Shown here: piece by piece, positions 8,343 through 17,249 of the stretch
Numbering within the stretch: position 1 is the stretch's first letter
How the letters are laid out: every line of letters begins with the position of its first letter
NCBI RefSeq assembly: GCF_000753865.1
Contig: NZ_JQFW01000027.1
Coordinates: 1 to 64,000 of the forward strand
Source of the DNA: Alteromonas sp. LOR
Lineage (GTDB): Bacteria > Pseudomonadota > Gammaproteobacteria > Enterobacterales > Alteromonadaceae
Reading direction: 5' to 3'
DNA length: 64,000 nt
Translations under genes and position numbers: made by a program
Notes under the pieces: model-generated
The model's database searches: none
What the model was told of the DNA's origin: nothing
Seen by the model: only the letters and a program-made list of their open reading frames with translations

Positions 8343-9218
8343 ATGAGTAAGCAATCAAACGTAGACATTACTTCGCTTATAGAAAATACATTGCGCTTCG
8401 CCGTGTATTGGATAGTACAACCTACCTTAATTGCCATTTCACTGTACTTAGCCGACACGAAAGCGTCTATAGATGCTCATAGCCTATTTATCGTCGTTGC
8501 ATTCTGTCTGCTTACACTATTTGAGAACATTATTCCCGCCAGAAAGGATTGGCGAAAAAGTTTCAGAGAAAACGTCGCGCTGTTTGGTTTTGTATTTGTT
8601 GCGGGAGCTGCTTATGCCGCTGTTGAAGCTTTATACGAAGCTTCACTCTTTCAATGGATGACAAGTATCAGCGAAACATGGCAAGTAGACATTTGGCCTT
8701 CACACTGGCCTGTAGTCATGCAGGTACTGCTTATCTTTTCTGCATTTGAATTTGTTAACTATTGGTATCATAGGGCGTCTCACCGATGGGGATGGCTTTG
8801 GCGACTTTCAGGCCACGGTGCGCATCACGCGTTTAAAAAACTGAGTAGTATGAATTCACTAGCAAATCACCCGATAGAAGCTTTTTTTCTTATACTGCCA
8901 AGAGCGATTGTTGGATTTCTCTTAGGTGGAGAGTCGGTGGGTGCAGCTTTTGTTTCTCTCACGGCAGTAACAGCTTTACTTGCACACAGTAATTTACGGC
9001 TGAATTCAGCCATAGTTGGCTGGTTTTTTACGACTAACCGCTTCCATATTCATCATCACTCCCAAGTTATCAGTGAAAGTAATACTAACTATGGTTGCGT
9101 GTGTATAATTTGGGACCGGTTGTTTGGCACGTTTCACGATGCGGATACCAAAGACACCGGAATTGGCAATGTTCAGCCTAGTTATAAAAACATATTCACC
9201 CTGCCATTCAAGCAATAG
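8343..9218 (+). CDS. Sterol desaturase / fatty acid hydroxylase superfamily protein
   Basis: A 291-residue integral membrane di-iron oxygenase. The histidine clusters that bind two irons are all present: H143/H147 (WYHRASH), H158/H161/H162 (GHGAHH), H176 and H215, and H235/H237-H239 (RFHIHHHS). Four or more hydrophobic segments surround them. The superfamily hydroxylates or desaturates lipids such as sterols, carotenoids, fatty acids or alkylglycerols, and the specific substrate cannot be told. The ATG follows AGGGAAG. A 14-bp stem-loop after the stop separates it from the convergent small gene at 9267-9530. Confidence 0.85.
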   Translation: MSKQSNVDITSLIENTLRFAVYWIVQPTLIAISLYLADTKASIDAHSLFIVVAFCLLTLFENIIPARKDWRKSFRENVALFGFVFVAGAAYAAVEALYEASLFQWMTSISETWQVDIWPSHWPVVMQVLLIFSAFEFVNYWYHRASHRWGWLWRLSGHGAHHAFKKLSSMNSLANHPIEAFFLILPRAIVGFLLGGESVGAAFVSLTAVTALLAHSNLRLNSAIVGWFFTTNRFHIHHHSQVISESNTNYGCVCIIWDRLFGTFHDADTKDTGIGNVQPSYKNIFTLPFKQ

Positions 9219-9241
9219 GAGACTTTTTATAACTGGTGTAG

Positions 9242-9274
9242 ATCATTAATGGCGGTGTATCCGCCATTAATGAT
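9242..9274. terminator. Perfect 14-bp stem-loop between convergent genes
   Basis: Arms ATCATTAATGGCGG and CCGCCATTAATGAT flank a TGTAT loop. The hairpin starts 23 bp after the hydroxylase stop and overlaps the last codons and stop of the convergent gene (9267-9530). There is no long T-run on either side, so it may act as a bidirectional terminator or mRNA 3' end rather than a canonical intrinsic one. Confidence 0.65.
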
Positions 9275-9530
9275 TACGCAGCGCATCAATTAACTCGCCT
9301 TTACTCATGTTAGAGCGCCCGTCAATGCCAACTTCTTTGGCTTTTTGATAGAGCTCATCTTTAGTGCGATCTTCGTACCTGTTGGCTTTGCCACCATCTT
9401 TAGACGGCGTTTGTTCACTATTTGCTTGGGCATTTGCGATACGCGCCGACTTTTCTTTGCTATAGCCTTCGTCGCGAAGGGCGTCATAAGTATCGTCGTT
9501 TTTTATTTGGTTACCGTGGTTTTTAGCCAT
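9267..9530 (-). CDS. Small Rho-N/SAP-like domain protein
   Basis: An 87-residue, highly charged protein with no signal peptide. The C-terminal 40 residues (RTKDELYQKAKEVGIDGRSNMSKGELIDALRNH) form a helix-extended loop-helix of the Rho termination factor N-terminal/SAP type, often involved in nucleic-acid contact. The N-terminal part (KNDDTYDALRDEGYSKEKSARIANAQANS) is a conserved module found fused to such tails in many proteobacteria. Start: ATG 9530 with AAAGGAG upstream. The stop lies within the shared terminator hairpin. Expression in stress conditions has been suggested for such proteins, but nothing here shows it. Confidence 0.8.
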   Translation of the reverse strand: MAKNHGNQIKNDDTYDALRDEGYSKEKSARIANAQANSEQTPSKDGGKANRYEDRTKDELYQKAKEVGIDGRSNMSKGELIDALRNH

Positions 9531-9896
9531 TTTAAACTCCTTTTTAAAAGGTGAATGAAGCTATGATGTTTGTAGTATTTCATACTTGGTATTTGCACAG
9601 ACGGTTTAGGTTTAGATCGCTAACTAGCAATAACGCTGCACCGCAATGTAAAGACTTAACACGCCGCGAGGCCGAGACCTCATGCTAAAGGACGATATGA
9701 TCTGCTGAGCAATTTAGCTATCTTGCTTTATACTAAAGGTTACTCAAATTATTTGATGCCGTTCGCTTTGGCGTCTACTGTGTGAATAGTTACGGCACAC
9801 AGCACAAATATATTTGCAATTACGTTAGGGTATGATAAAAATTTACGCCCTTAAGAATAGCGAGCGATGACAGCCGCAGAGGTAGTTTAAAAAGAT
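9531..9896. other. 366-bp intergenic region between divergent genes
   Basis: Serves the leftward small gene and the rightward diguanylate cyclase. A spaced dyad CTGTGTG-N11-CACACAG (9778-9802) is the only notable symmetrical site. No RNA gene is visible. Confidence 0.4.
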
Positions 9897-11186
9897 ATGA
9901 TTCAAGGATTATCACTGCCCCTATTCGTGACCTCCATCATTTGCTTGTTACTAAGCTTTTTCTTTGTACTTCTTTACTACCGCTTAACTTCTCGCCATGA
10001 AGAGTCGGTTAAATACTACTTAATTTTCTCAATTGCAGCATTGGTCAGCGGCATATTCTTTGGTGCATTTGCGGTCATGCTCAATTCAAGTGATAACCTC
10101 ACTTACCTTAGTATTTCAAATCGGATTACAGTGGTTGCGGCTATGTTTACTACGGTACTTAGCCTGCATTTCTATTTGGCGTTCTACGAATACGAGGCAC
10201 CCACGTCTTTAAAGTGGTGTTATGGCGTTTGCGCAGCTTTCTCAGTAGCCACGGTAATACCGGGTTCGCTATTTCTCGACAATGCCTTTTATGCGACATC
10301 CTCTTATTACACAGGCCTCGCGTTCGGGCCACTGTTTGAGCTTTGGGGAGTGTGGATTTTAGTATTGGCGGTGTATTGCATTTTTATACTTTTTAGGGTG
10401 TTTTTACGACAGCGCAGAAGGCAACTACAGACACAAGAAAAGGAGCAAAAAGATAGCAATACCAGCACCGTTTTACTATTGCTTCTTGCCAATACAATTT
10501 GGATGGTAACTGGTGTGTGCGACATGCTAACAGGTGTTCAAGTTGCTGATTTACCGCCGCTTACATGGATTGGTTCATTTTTAGTGACATCGACCATTGC
10601 GTGGGCGCTGGTGTTGCACATCGATGACCTTTATGAAGAACGACGATTACTAAGCGATCGTTTAATGTACGATCATTTAACCCAGGCATTCTCTCGTAGT
10701 TACCTAGAAATACGCCTCACCGAAGCCGTAAATTTAATGCTAAGGGGAGAGCTTAAATGGTTATCAGTGTGCGTGTTCGATGTGGACAACTTTAAAACCA
10801 TTAACGATCAGTATGGTCATGCTAGTGGTGATGCGCTACTGACACGAATAACCAGTATTATTAAGGAAAACATTCGTCAGTCCGATTGCATTGCACGACT
10901 GGGAGGTGATGAGTTCGTTATTTTATTTACCGATACGCAAGACGAAAATCACGCCCCTGCTATTGTTGAACGTATTCGTTTGCATGTGGCTAACGCACAG
11001 TTTGGAGAAGGTGAGGTTGCCTATAATGCGTCTTGTTCATTTGGTATTGTCAGCGTTACGCCGGACCAGCTCACGCTGAACGACTTACCCAATCAAATGC
11101 TATCAAGCGCAGATGAGGCGCTATACAGCGCCAAACACAAAGGCAAAAACGCCGTTGGTATTGCTACGCTAACTGACTTGTCTTAG
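9897..11186 (+). CDS. Membrane diguanylate cyclase (GGDEF)
   Basis: A 429-residue sensor enzyme making cyclic di-GMP. Residues 1-240 contain about seven transmembrane helices (a 7TM-type sensory module). A short charged linker (about 241-255) leads to a GGDEF domain (about 256-425) with FDVDNFKTINDQYGHASGD and the intact active-site GGDEF at 336-340. An RxxD inhibitory site (RQSD, 327-330) sits exactly five residues before it, so product feedback inhibition is expected. There is no EAL domain. The start ATG has only a weak upstream GAGGT. It stands alone, so the signal and output are unknown. Confidence 0.92.
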   Translation: MIQGLSLPLFVTSIICLLLSFFFVLLYYRLTSRHEESVKYYLIFSIAALVSGIFFGAFAVMLNSSDNLTYLSISNRITVVAAMFTTVLSLHFYLAFYEYEAPTSLKWCYGVCAAFSVATVIPGSLFLDNAFYATSSYYTGLAFGPLFELWGVWILVLAVYCIFILFRVFLRQRRRQLQTQEKEQKDSNTSTVLLLLLANTIWMVTGVCDMLTGVQVADLPPLTWIGSFLVTSTIAWALVLHIDDLYEERRLLSDRLMYDHLTQAFSRSYLEIRLTEAVNLMLRGELKWLSVCVFDVDNFKTINDQYGHASGDALLTRITSIIKENIRQSDCIARLGGDEFVILFTDTQDENHAPAIVERIRLHVANAQFGEGEVAYNASCSFGIVSVTPDQLTLNDLPNQMLSSADEALYSAKHKGKNAVGIATLTDLS

Positions 11187-11269
11187 TCAGTTGATAGAGC
11201 CCGCTGGGTCCAAAAAGCTGATTCGCGATTAAACCCCTTCCATTTAGATAAAAATTTGTACACCAAAGG

Positions 11270-11821
11270 TTAACACGGCCTAATCACACGAGCAGGATTT
11301 CCGCCAATGATCACGTTATCACCAAAGGATTTGGTCACCACAGCACCCGATGCAACCACCACATTATTTCCAAGCGTTACACCGGGGTTTATTACAGCCA
11401 TTCCACCTACCCAGCAATTGTCGCCAAGCGTGATTGGTTTTGCGAATTCAATGCCGGTGGCACGCTGCACTGGGTCTATTGGATGTGTTGCAGTATAAAG
11501 ACCAACCTGTGGCGCTAGCATGCAGTTATCGCCAATGGTGACCTTGGCGGCGTCTAAAATAACGCAATTGAAATTGGCGTAAAAATTCTCACCCACAACA
11601 ATGTTTTCACCATAGTCACATTTAAATGTAGACTCGATGTAAAGGCGCTTTCCCGTTTCGGCGAACAGAGTTTTAAGTAACTGTGTGCGCTTTTTATGTT
11701 CAGTCTGACATGTGCTATTGAGTATATCTAAATGCTTACGGCAGTCTTTACGACGTGCCGTAAGGTGTTTATCTGAAGGAAAATAAAGCTCGCCTGCGAG
11801 CATTTTTTCTTGTTCGGTCAT
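11270..11821 (-). CDS. maa: Maltose/galactoside O-acetyltransferase family
   Basis: A 183-residue left-handed beta-helix acetyltransferase. It has the N-terminal Mac domain (MTEQEKMLAGELYFPSDKHL, then basic helix) followed by hexapeptide repeats (YGENIVVGENFYANFNC, VTIGDNCMLAPQVG, ITLGDNCWVGG, VTLGNNVVVASGAVVTK). The catalytic histidine is H113 in LYTATHPID. Family members are cytoplasmic trimers that acetylate maltose, glucose or other sugars with acetyl-CoA. The length matches E. coli Maa (183). The ribosome site is weak. It lies 54 bp downstream of the lipoprotein gene on the same strand. Confidence 0.88.
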   Translation of the reverse strand: MTEQEKMLAGELYFPSDKHLTARRKDCRKHLDILNSTCQTEHKKRTQLLKTLFAETGKRLYIESTFKCDYGENIVVGENFYANFNCVILDAAKVTIGDNCMLAPQVGLYTATHPIDPVQRATGIEFAKPITLGDNCWVGGMAVINPGVTLGNNVVVASGAVVTKSFGDNVIIGGNPARVIRPC

Positions 11822-11875
11822 GTAGATTTAGCGCCTATCTATTATTAAAGGTTCGGTAAACGATACGGTAATCGA

Positions 11876-12547
11876 TTACTTCGCGTCGGCGTAGCTTACA
11901 ATAACCTTTCCTTTGATGTCTTGATTTTCAATCTTAAGATCAACCGGTCGCTCTAATTTTACAGACCCGTGCAATGTCACGTTAGACCCTATGGTAAGTG
12001 TGGGCATGTGGTCATCCTCGTCTATCCACTTGCTGTCGCTGCTTTTATAAACGATGTTGCCGAAAATAACGCTGTCGCCTTCAATATCAATGTCGCCGTT
12101 AACAGTAGCTAGGTCTTTTTCGATTGTTACGTCGGTAATATGAATGTTGCCATTTACCGTTTGTATATTTCCGCCTATTTCACCATGAGAATCAAACGAT
12201 ATGTCGCCGTTCACCGTTTCTACATCTTGCGTGACAGTGACATGAGATGCGGCGAAAATATCACCGTTTACCACGTCAACTCTCCTCGCTGTTACGTGAC
12301 TTTCCATGTCTAAATTACCGTTTACTATGCTGATGTCCTCAGCACTGCCGTGATCATCAATATCCACGTTACCATTGATTGATGAAATATCACCGGCATG
12401 CTTACCGCTCTTTATATCAACGTTGCCAAGCATAGTACTCACGTCGTTTCCATCCATAGCACTAGCGTTACCCACATGAATAACACAGCCGCTTAATAAG
12501 GTTGTACTAACTACAATCATGGCACCGGCGATAAAAGACTTTTTCAT
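11876..12547 (-). CDS. Repeat lipoprotein, bactofilin/adhesin-like beta-solenoid
   Basis: A 223-residue predicted lipoprotein: signal sequence with lipobox LLSG-C21. Residues 35-165 hold about six to seven imperfect repeats of roughly 20 residues centred on (V/I)NG(N/D)I, for example SSINGNVDIDDHGSAEDI, SIVNGNLDMESHVTA, ETVNGDISFDSHGE, QTVNGNIHITD and ATVNGDIDIEGDSV. This is typical of a parallel beta-solenoid related to polymer-forming (bactofilin-like) proteins. A short insert (KSSDSKWIDEDDHMP) and a final strand-rich segment follow. Start: ATG 12547 with AAAGGAA. The role is unknown; an envelope scaffold is inferred from the fold only. Confidence 0.7.
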   Translation of the reverse strand: MKKSFIAGAMIVVSTTLLSGCVIHVGNASAMDGNDVSTMLGNVDIKSGKHAGDISSINGNVDIDDHGSAEDISIVNGNLDMESHVTARRVDVVNGDIFAASHVTVTQDVETVNGDISFDSHGEIGGNIQTVNGNIHITDVTIEKDLATVNGDIDIEGDSVIFGNIVYKSSDSKWIDEDDHMPTLTIGSNVTLHGSVKLERPVDLKIENQDIKGKVIVSYADAK

Positions 12548-13169
12548 TTTCGTTCCTTTAAGAATCTATAATTTTATATTGAAAGCGAGAAAATTTGTGG
12601 CGTAACGCGGTACAAGATTATGTAAGTATTACGTCTTTATTCTCTCACTATTACTTAAATGTTGCGTAGCAGGTATTTAGCCAGTATGCAGACTAGCTAG
12701 CTGTTGCTTCGTAGTATGTTGTAATCATGTAATATGCCAACTGTTAAAATCATTAAAAAACATAGGTTTACGATAATTCGAGATGCTGGGTAGTACATTG
12801 CTGTCGTGGGTTTGATTATTAAGTTACTGAAAAAGCTAAATAATGATTTTTTTCGCTATTTGTGATGATGATATGTGCAGCAAAAGATGTGTGCTAATTC
12901 ACGGTTTAAGCACAAGCCTAAGCAGAGCGCTCGTGTGAGGTATGGATAAAGAAGCGGCTGAGCCGCACTGTGCAGCATTTAAAAAGCGACTTTGTATAAC
13001 TGCCTAGCAACTAAATACGTTCAAAGCGTTCGTTTGCTGATAAAAGGTCTGTAGTTTGCATAGCTTGTAGGTAAAAAGTTGAAGCAGAGAAAAGGACGGT
13101 GAGCGTTTAGGCTATTTCAATCAACTGGTCTCCTGAGCGGTTAACGTTTTTTATTTAAAAGGAAATTGC
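12548..13169. other. 622-bp gene-free interval between divergent genes
   Basis: AT-rich region with promoters presumed for both flanking genes. Only a compact GC dyad (GCGGCT-g-AGCCGC, 12954-12966) stands out. No ORF with a ribosome site and no RNA gene was recognised. Confidence 0.4.
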
Positions 13170-14456
13170 ATGCAAGATAAGCAGTATCAGCTACACAGAG
13201 CTAAGCGTCAGGCATTGGCATGTTTACTGTTTGCGGCGGGTGTTTTTGTGACCACTATTCTCACTCAAAAATATCAGCCTGATATTGCTCAAACTTGGTG
13301 GCTAGGGCTTATCAAAATGGCAAGTGAAGCAGCCTTAGTCGGGGGGCTAGCCGATTGGTTTGCCGTCACTGCGTTGTTCAAACCTATTCCTTCATCTTAC
13401 CCAATTCCACACACCAATATTGTGGCGAACAATAAAAACGCTATTGCGAATAACCTCTCTGAATTCGTAAAAGAAAAGTTTTTTAATCCTCATGCAATTG
13501 AAAAGCTGATAAGCGATAGTAACCCTGCGCAAGGTGCTGGCCGGTGGTTAGAGACTCCACAGAATGCGCAAAAGCTAAGCCGTTTTTTATGTGATGCGCT
13601 AAGCGGAATGTTAAGAGTATTAGACGATAAACCGGTTAAAGCCTTTATTGCTAAAACAGTGGAGAAAGGGCTGAAAAATCTCGATTTAAACCAGTTAATC
13701 GCTACCTCATTAGGAGCAGTAACGAAAGAGCGCCAACACCAAGTCATGCTCGATAGGCTTCTCGGTAAGTTAGCGGGGTTACTCAGTCAACCAGACACGC
13801 AAGAATACATTGCTAATACGCTGGTGATATGGCTTAAGACTGAATACAGCAGACTTGAGAAAATTTTACCTTCTAGTTGGATAAGCGAACAGGGCGCGTT
13901 AATCGCGGTAAAGGCTGTATCCTCTATTTTAGAAGATATCTATCAAGATGAAGATCATCCAATCAGGCATGCATTTGACGAGCAGGTCAATGAGTTCTTA
14001 CACGACCTGCAGCACAGCCCTGATATGGAGCAAAAGGTAAACGGATTTAGGGAAAAGGTTATCAACGACCCTGCGCTAAAGAATTACCTTCACGGCTCGT
14101 GGCAACGATTTAACCTATGGCTGTTAACATCCCTTGAAGAAAACGAGGGTAAAGCAGAGCAAAAGGTCGCGGGATTATTACAGGATTTAGGGGCTTCTTT
14201 GCGAAATGATAGCCAATTATCCCATTCATTCAATCAGCATATTGGTGAGGCGGCAAAATACATGGCCCCTGAGTTAGCAGAATTTCTTACCCGGCATATT
14301 AGAGACACGATCAATAGTTGGGATGAAGAAGACATGGCAGCGCAAGTAGAGTTGAATATAGGGAGAGACCTTCAAAAAGTGCGTATCAATGGCACCATTG
14401 TGGGTGGGGGAATTGGCGCAATACTGTTTGGCATAGAGATGCTTATTGGTTTGTGA
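13170..14456 (+). CDS. DUF445 family membrane protein (YjiN-like)
   Basis: A 428-residue protein of the DUF445 family. Residues 12-32 form the first transmembrane helix. The conserved family block KMASEAALVGGLADWFAVTALFKPIP follows (about 50-75), then a long helical region (about 80-400), and a C-terminal membrane anchor (about 405-427, GTIVGGGIGAILFGIEMLIGL). Each part is at its normal position, so the gene looks intact. Function is not established for the family. Start: ATG 13170 with AAAAGGAAA. A hairpin CTTGCTCT-ctata-AGAGCAAG (14597-14617) lies 140 bp after the stop. Confidence 0.85.
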   Translation: MQDKQYQLHRAKRQALACLLFAAGVFVTTILTQKYQPDIAQTWWLGLIKMASEAALVGGLADWFAVTALFKPIPSSYPIPHTNIVANNKNAIANNLSEFVKEKFFNPHAIEKLISDSNPAQGAGRWLETPQNAQKLSRFLCDALSGMLRVLDDKPVKAFIAKTVEKGLKNLDLNQLIATSLGAVTKERQHQVMLDRLLGKLAGLLSQPDTQEYIANTLVIWLKTEYSRLEKILPSSWISEQGALIAVKAVSSILEDIYQDEDHPIRHAFDEQVNEFLHDLQHSPDMEQKVNGFREKVINDPALKNYLHGSWQRFNLWLLTSLEENEGKAEQKVAGLLQDLGASLRNDSQLSHSFNQHIGEAAKYMAPELAEFLTRHIRDTINSWDEEDMAAQVELNIGRDLQKVRINGTIVGGGIGAILFGIEMLIGL

Positions 14457-14693
14457 GTATCTGCAATGATACTGAGTTGGTGAGAGTTGGTATATCCCGT
14501 GAGATTGACTAGCCCCGCCGAGACCCATAGCATAAAGACGAATGAATAGTGAAAACGTTAATGCGTTTGCCGCGAGAGAACGGGCGTGTAAACGAACTTG
14601 CTCTCTATAAGAGCAAGCGTATTCGTCTTAAATTATTGCTGTTAACGTGTCCTTATTAAATTCGCCCTGTTAAATTTTTCTGCTGAGTGATTC

Positions 14694-15281
14694 TTACAAT
14701 GCGGGCATAATTTCAAACTGGATTGGTTTATAGCGAAAGTTATTCGATTCGCCTGCTGAGCACGCCGTTAGGCCAACTATCATGTCCATCTTCGCTTCAA
14801 ATACAGTGTAGTCACCGGCTTTACTGGTAGGCGGTAGCACCGCTATTTTACCCTCTTTGCTTACATCCACGTTCATAAAGGTGTTAAAAGTAGTACCGAT
14901 GTGATGCGCGGGAATGTCGAATTCAGCAAATGCTGCCACTAAGTTGCCATGACATCCAGGAACTGGTGTTTCATTGGGATAGAAGTGTTTGAACGTGTCT
15001 ACACTGCAAGGCGTTAAAAGAAAGTCGTGTTCCTTTACCGTGTCCTCAATAATTTCAAACATCACCTGGCTCTCATTAGAATAAAGCTTACAGCCCGCTT
15101 CAAAATGAGTACTTTCATTGTAATCTAGGGAACGGCCCGACGACATGAACTCATTTTTATCGTGAGCATTAAAAGCATATAAATCCGCTACTTGCTCGCC
15201 TTCAGGGTCGATGACTTTAAGCCGTTCACCTTTTTTAATGGTAAAGGCCGTACCGCTTCTTGGTTGAATGGTTTGTCGCAT
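14694..15281 (-). CDS. DUF1989 / urea carboxylase-associated family protein
   Basis: A 195-residue soluble protein of the DUF1989 family. Family hallmarks are present: the KKGERLKVIDPEGEQVADLYAFN opening, the TPCSVDTFKHFY segment (C92), PVPGCHGNL (C110, H111) and the TTFNTFMNV block. Known members include the carboxyguanidine deiminase subunits of guanidine degradation and proteins encoded beside urea carboxylase. No carboxylase is present here. It is the last gene of a leftward group with the YqcI/YcgG gene (51 bp upstream) and a GT2 glycosyltransferase. Start: ATG 15281 with AAGGAG. A role in hydrolysing or handling a guanidino/urea-type group is inference from family and context. Confidence 0.85.
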   Translation of the reverse strand: MRQTIQPRSGTAFTIKKGERLKVIDPEGEQVADLYAFNAHDKNEFMSSGRSLDYNESTHFEAGCKLYSNESQVMFEIIEDTVKEHDFLLTPCSVDTFKHFYPNETPVPGCHGNLVAAFAEFDIPAHHIGTTFNTFMNVDVSKEGKIAVLPPTSKAGDYTVFEAKMDMIVGLTACSAGESNNFRYKPIQFEIMPAL

Positions 15282-15332
15282 TTCTGCTCCTTCAATGTCT
15301 TTATTTGAATGTGTAGATTCGGTGAAATTAGA

Positions 15333-15998
15333 CTAATTTTGATTCGCATGGAAAGGGCATTGCCAGCGCTCGGGCTGCTGCTTGCCACTGTATTGATAGG
15401 CTTCCGATTTTTCACCATGATTTTTCAATAAGGTATTTTTCGAACCACAGAAGGCTTCGTCTTGCTGACGAATATGGTCCCTTAAATCTTCAAACTTGCC
15501 TTGCTCGCGCAGTAGATCAAATTGCTCGTGAAGGTTGAAAACGAGTGTCGGACGTTCAAAGCGTCTGCTTTTTCGTTTAGCCCCTGGATGAAGCCCTATG
15601 ATAAAGAACGCTTTACCGCCTAAACTAAAGCTAAAATTAGGACTATGCGGATTGTCATCTACATGCTTATCCCAGTCGTGCATACAGGTGTCGATATCAT
15701 GAAGTTGCTGAAGCTTTTGCCACAGTAACTTGTCGAAGGCAACCTCGCTCAATACTTCCGGTTGCTCAAAGGTGAATACCAACGATGAGTACATGTCTTT
15801 TTCTAGCTCAAAGCGATGAATAAAGTTGTAAATATCCGTTAGTATATCGGTGTCATTTATGTCGCATCGTAAATCATCGTACTGCTTCACTGTGATCTTA
15901 CCCTTGTTTAACGCAGTTTTAGCGCCTACGCAGGGGTATTCAGCTTGGTTGATAAAAGCAGAAATTTTTTGCTCCAAATTTGGTTTTAAAATAGACAT
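15333..15998 (-). CDS. YqcI/YcgG family protein (GntA-like heme N-hydroxylase family)
   Basis: A 221-residue protein of the YqcI/YcgG family. Motifs: YPCVGAKTAL (21-30), a central SFSLGGKAFFIIGLHPGAKRKSR region (about 123-145) and the C-terminal WQCPF (211-216). A characterised member, GntA of guanitoxin biosynthesis, is a heme-dependent enzyme that N-hydroxylates a guanidino group; whether this protein shares that activity is unknown. ATG 15998 is preferred to a GTG two codons upstream because AAGGAG lies at correct spacing. It is the middle gene of the leftward GT2-YqcI-DUF1989 group, 32 bp after the glycosyltransferase. A small AAATTA-gac-TAATTT dyad overlaps its stop. Confidence 0.85.
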   Translation of the reverse strand: MSILKPNLEQKISAFINQAEYPCVGAKTALNKGKITVKQYDDLRCDINDTDILTDIYNFIHRFELEKDMYSSLVFTFEQPEVLSEVAFDKLLWQKLQQLHDIDTCMHDWDKHVDDNPHSPNFSFSLGGKAFFIIGLHPGAKRKSRRFERPTLVFNLHEQFDLLREQGKFEDLRDHIRQQDEAFCGSKNTLLKNHGEKSEAYQYSGKQQPERWQCPFHANQN

Positions 15999-16030
15999 AG
16001 TCACTCCTTGTTGATTAGTCTTCTTACATC

Positions 16031-16933
16031 CTACGCAGTTTGCTTAATCAGCGAGGCATCTTGCCCATCCGCCAATACTTGTGTTTCGCCGAGAGTCTTC
16101 TCTCCTTTAGGCAGTTGAAGAACGCTTATCCCTGCGGTTTCAAAATCTTTATTGATATATCCGGCATCTGCGAAAGCACGAAGAACATCGCTACATGGAT
16201 TCATTCCCCACTTAGCGTGATAGCGCTCGGCGTTTCTGACAAAATCAAGAAGGTGATTAATAGGGCAGCGATAATTTGGTCGCTCTGGGGCGAAAGTGTG
16301 TAAGTCTACTTGATTTAATGCAAAGCCCAGCGAGCGGCAGTTCGTAAAAAAGTCTTCATCGTTCAATCCGAAGCCCTCGTAACCTTCATCGAATCCACCG
16401 GTTCTCTTAAAATCTATTTTGCTGATAAAAAATACTGTTGAGCGAGTGCTATCGTCGGTCAACGCGCACCCGTCATTTTCTTTTCGTCTTGACGGAATTT
16501 CATTATTGTCTTCTTCTGGCAGTTCTTGGCTTTTGATATGGCATAACGTGTCGTGGGGAAATATCCATTGTGATTCTGAAACAAATGACACTTTGGTAAA
16601 TAGCACTGAGCCAGGCCGCCATGCGTTGGTAAACGTGTCGATAAAGTGAGTATCTACAATGGCATCAACGTCAACGTAAGCCAGTAGGTTACTTTTCGCT
16701 TCCTGCAAGCCTCGGTTGCGCGCTTTAGCAATGGGCAAAGTTTCGTTAGTCACAAATTTGTGGACAATAGAAAACATCTCACTTTGCGCTAGTGAGAGGG
16801 TTGAAGGAGGGCACATCCAAACGATAACAAGTTCTTCAGGTAATGGGGTGCACGACTCGAGCTGTTCTATGAGTCTGCAGAGCTTTTCTGTCCGATTTTT
16901 TACTATGGTGACAACGCTTACGGGTGAATGCAT
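16031..16933 (-). CDS. GT2-family glycosyltransferase
   Basis: A 300-residue GT-A fold glycosyltransferase without membrane segments. The N-terminus (SVVTIVKNRTEKLCRLIEQL) binds nucleotide sugar. The metal-binding DxD is D88-V-D90 in AYVDVDAIVD. The acceptor-side motif GGFDEGYEGFGLNDEDF (about 198-215) resembles the C-terminal domain of galactosyltransferase-like GT2/GT7 enzymes. ATG 16933 follows TTAGGAGA. It is the first gene of the cassette with the YqcI/YcgG and DUF1989 genes. A TTAGAC-N4-GTCTAA palindrome lies 117 bp upstream. The acceptor may be a small molecule modified by the two downstream enzymes, but this is inference. Confidence 0.88.
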   Translation of the reverse strand: MHSPVSVVTIVKNRTEKLCRLIEQLESCTPLPEELVIVWMCPPSTLSLAQSEMFSIVHKFVTNETLPIAKARNRGLQEAKSNLLAYVDVDAIVDTHFIDTFTNAWRPGSVLFTKVSFVSESQWIFPHDTLCHIKSQELPEEDNNEIPSRRKENDGCALTDDSTRSTVFFISKIDFKRTGGFDEGYEGFGLNDEDFFTNCRSLGFALNQVDLHTFAPERPNYRCPINHLLDFVRNAERYHAKWGMNPCSDVLRAFADAGYINKDFETAGISVLQLPKGEKTLGETQVLADGQDASLIKQTA

Positions 16934-17249
16934 GTAAATCTCCTAAGTTCCTTTTGGTGAGAGATTGATAACTTAACTTCTATCGTCGTTATCAATCAGC
17001 GCTCGACCTAGTTTATCCGTAATAATTACTTGCAGGAAATTAGCAATAATTAGACCTTAGTCTAAGATATTGAAAAAATGAGAGTTTGTTTCGAAAGGTT
17101 TTGACTGTCAGGATCCATAAGTGCAAAGAATTCACTCACCGTGAATCAATTTCACAGGGTAAAAAAGAAAGCGTCATTTGACATATTATTAAATGTTGTG
17201 AGAAAGCGAATAGAAGTAAGCGGGAGCAGATCATTAATCACAATGAAGC
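16934..17249. other. 316-bp promoter region of the GT2 cassette
   Basis: Lies between the leftward glycosidase 3' end and the GT2 start. It contains the palindrome at 17050-17065 and otherwise AT-rich DNA. No gene and no clear terminator for the glycosidase transcript were seen. Confidence 0.5.
17050..17065 (-). promoter_or_regulatory. TTAGAC-N4-GTCTAA palindrome upstream of GT2 cassette
   Basis: Sequence TTAGACCTTAGTCTAA: 6-bp arms around CTTA. Read leftward, the TTAGAC half can serve as a -35 element with TAATTT 17 bp downstream as a weak -10. The same arrangement of arms appears at 25203-25218 upstream of the GH16 gene. The cognate regulator is not in the window. Confidence 0.55.
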
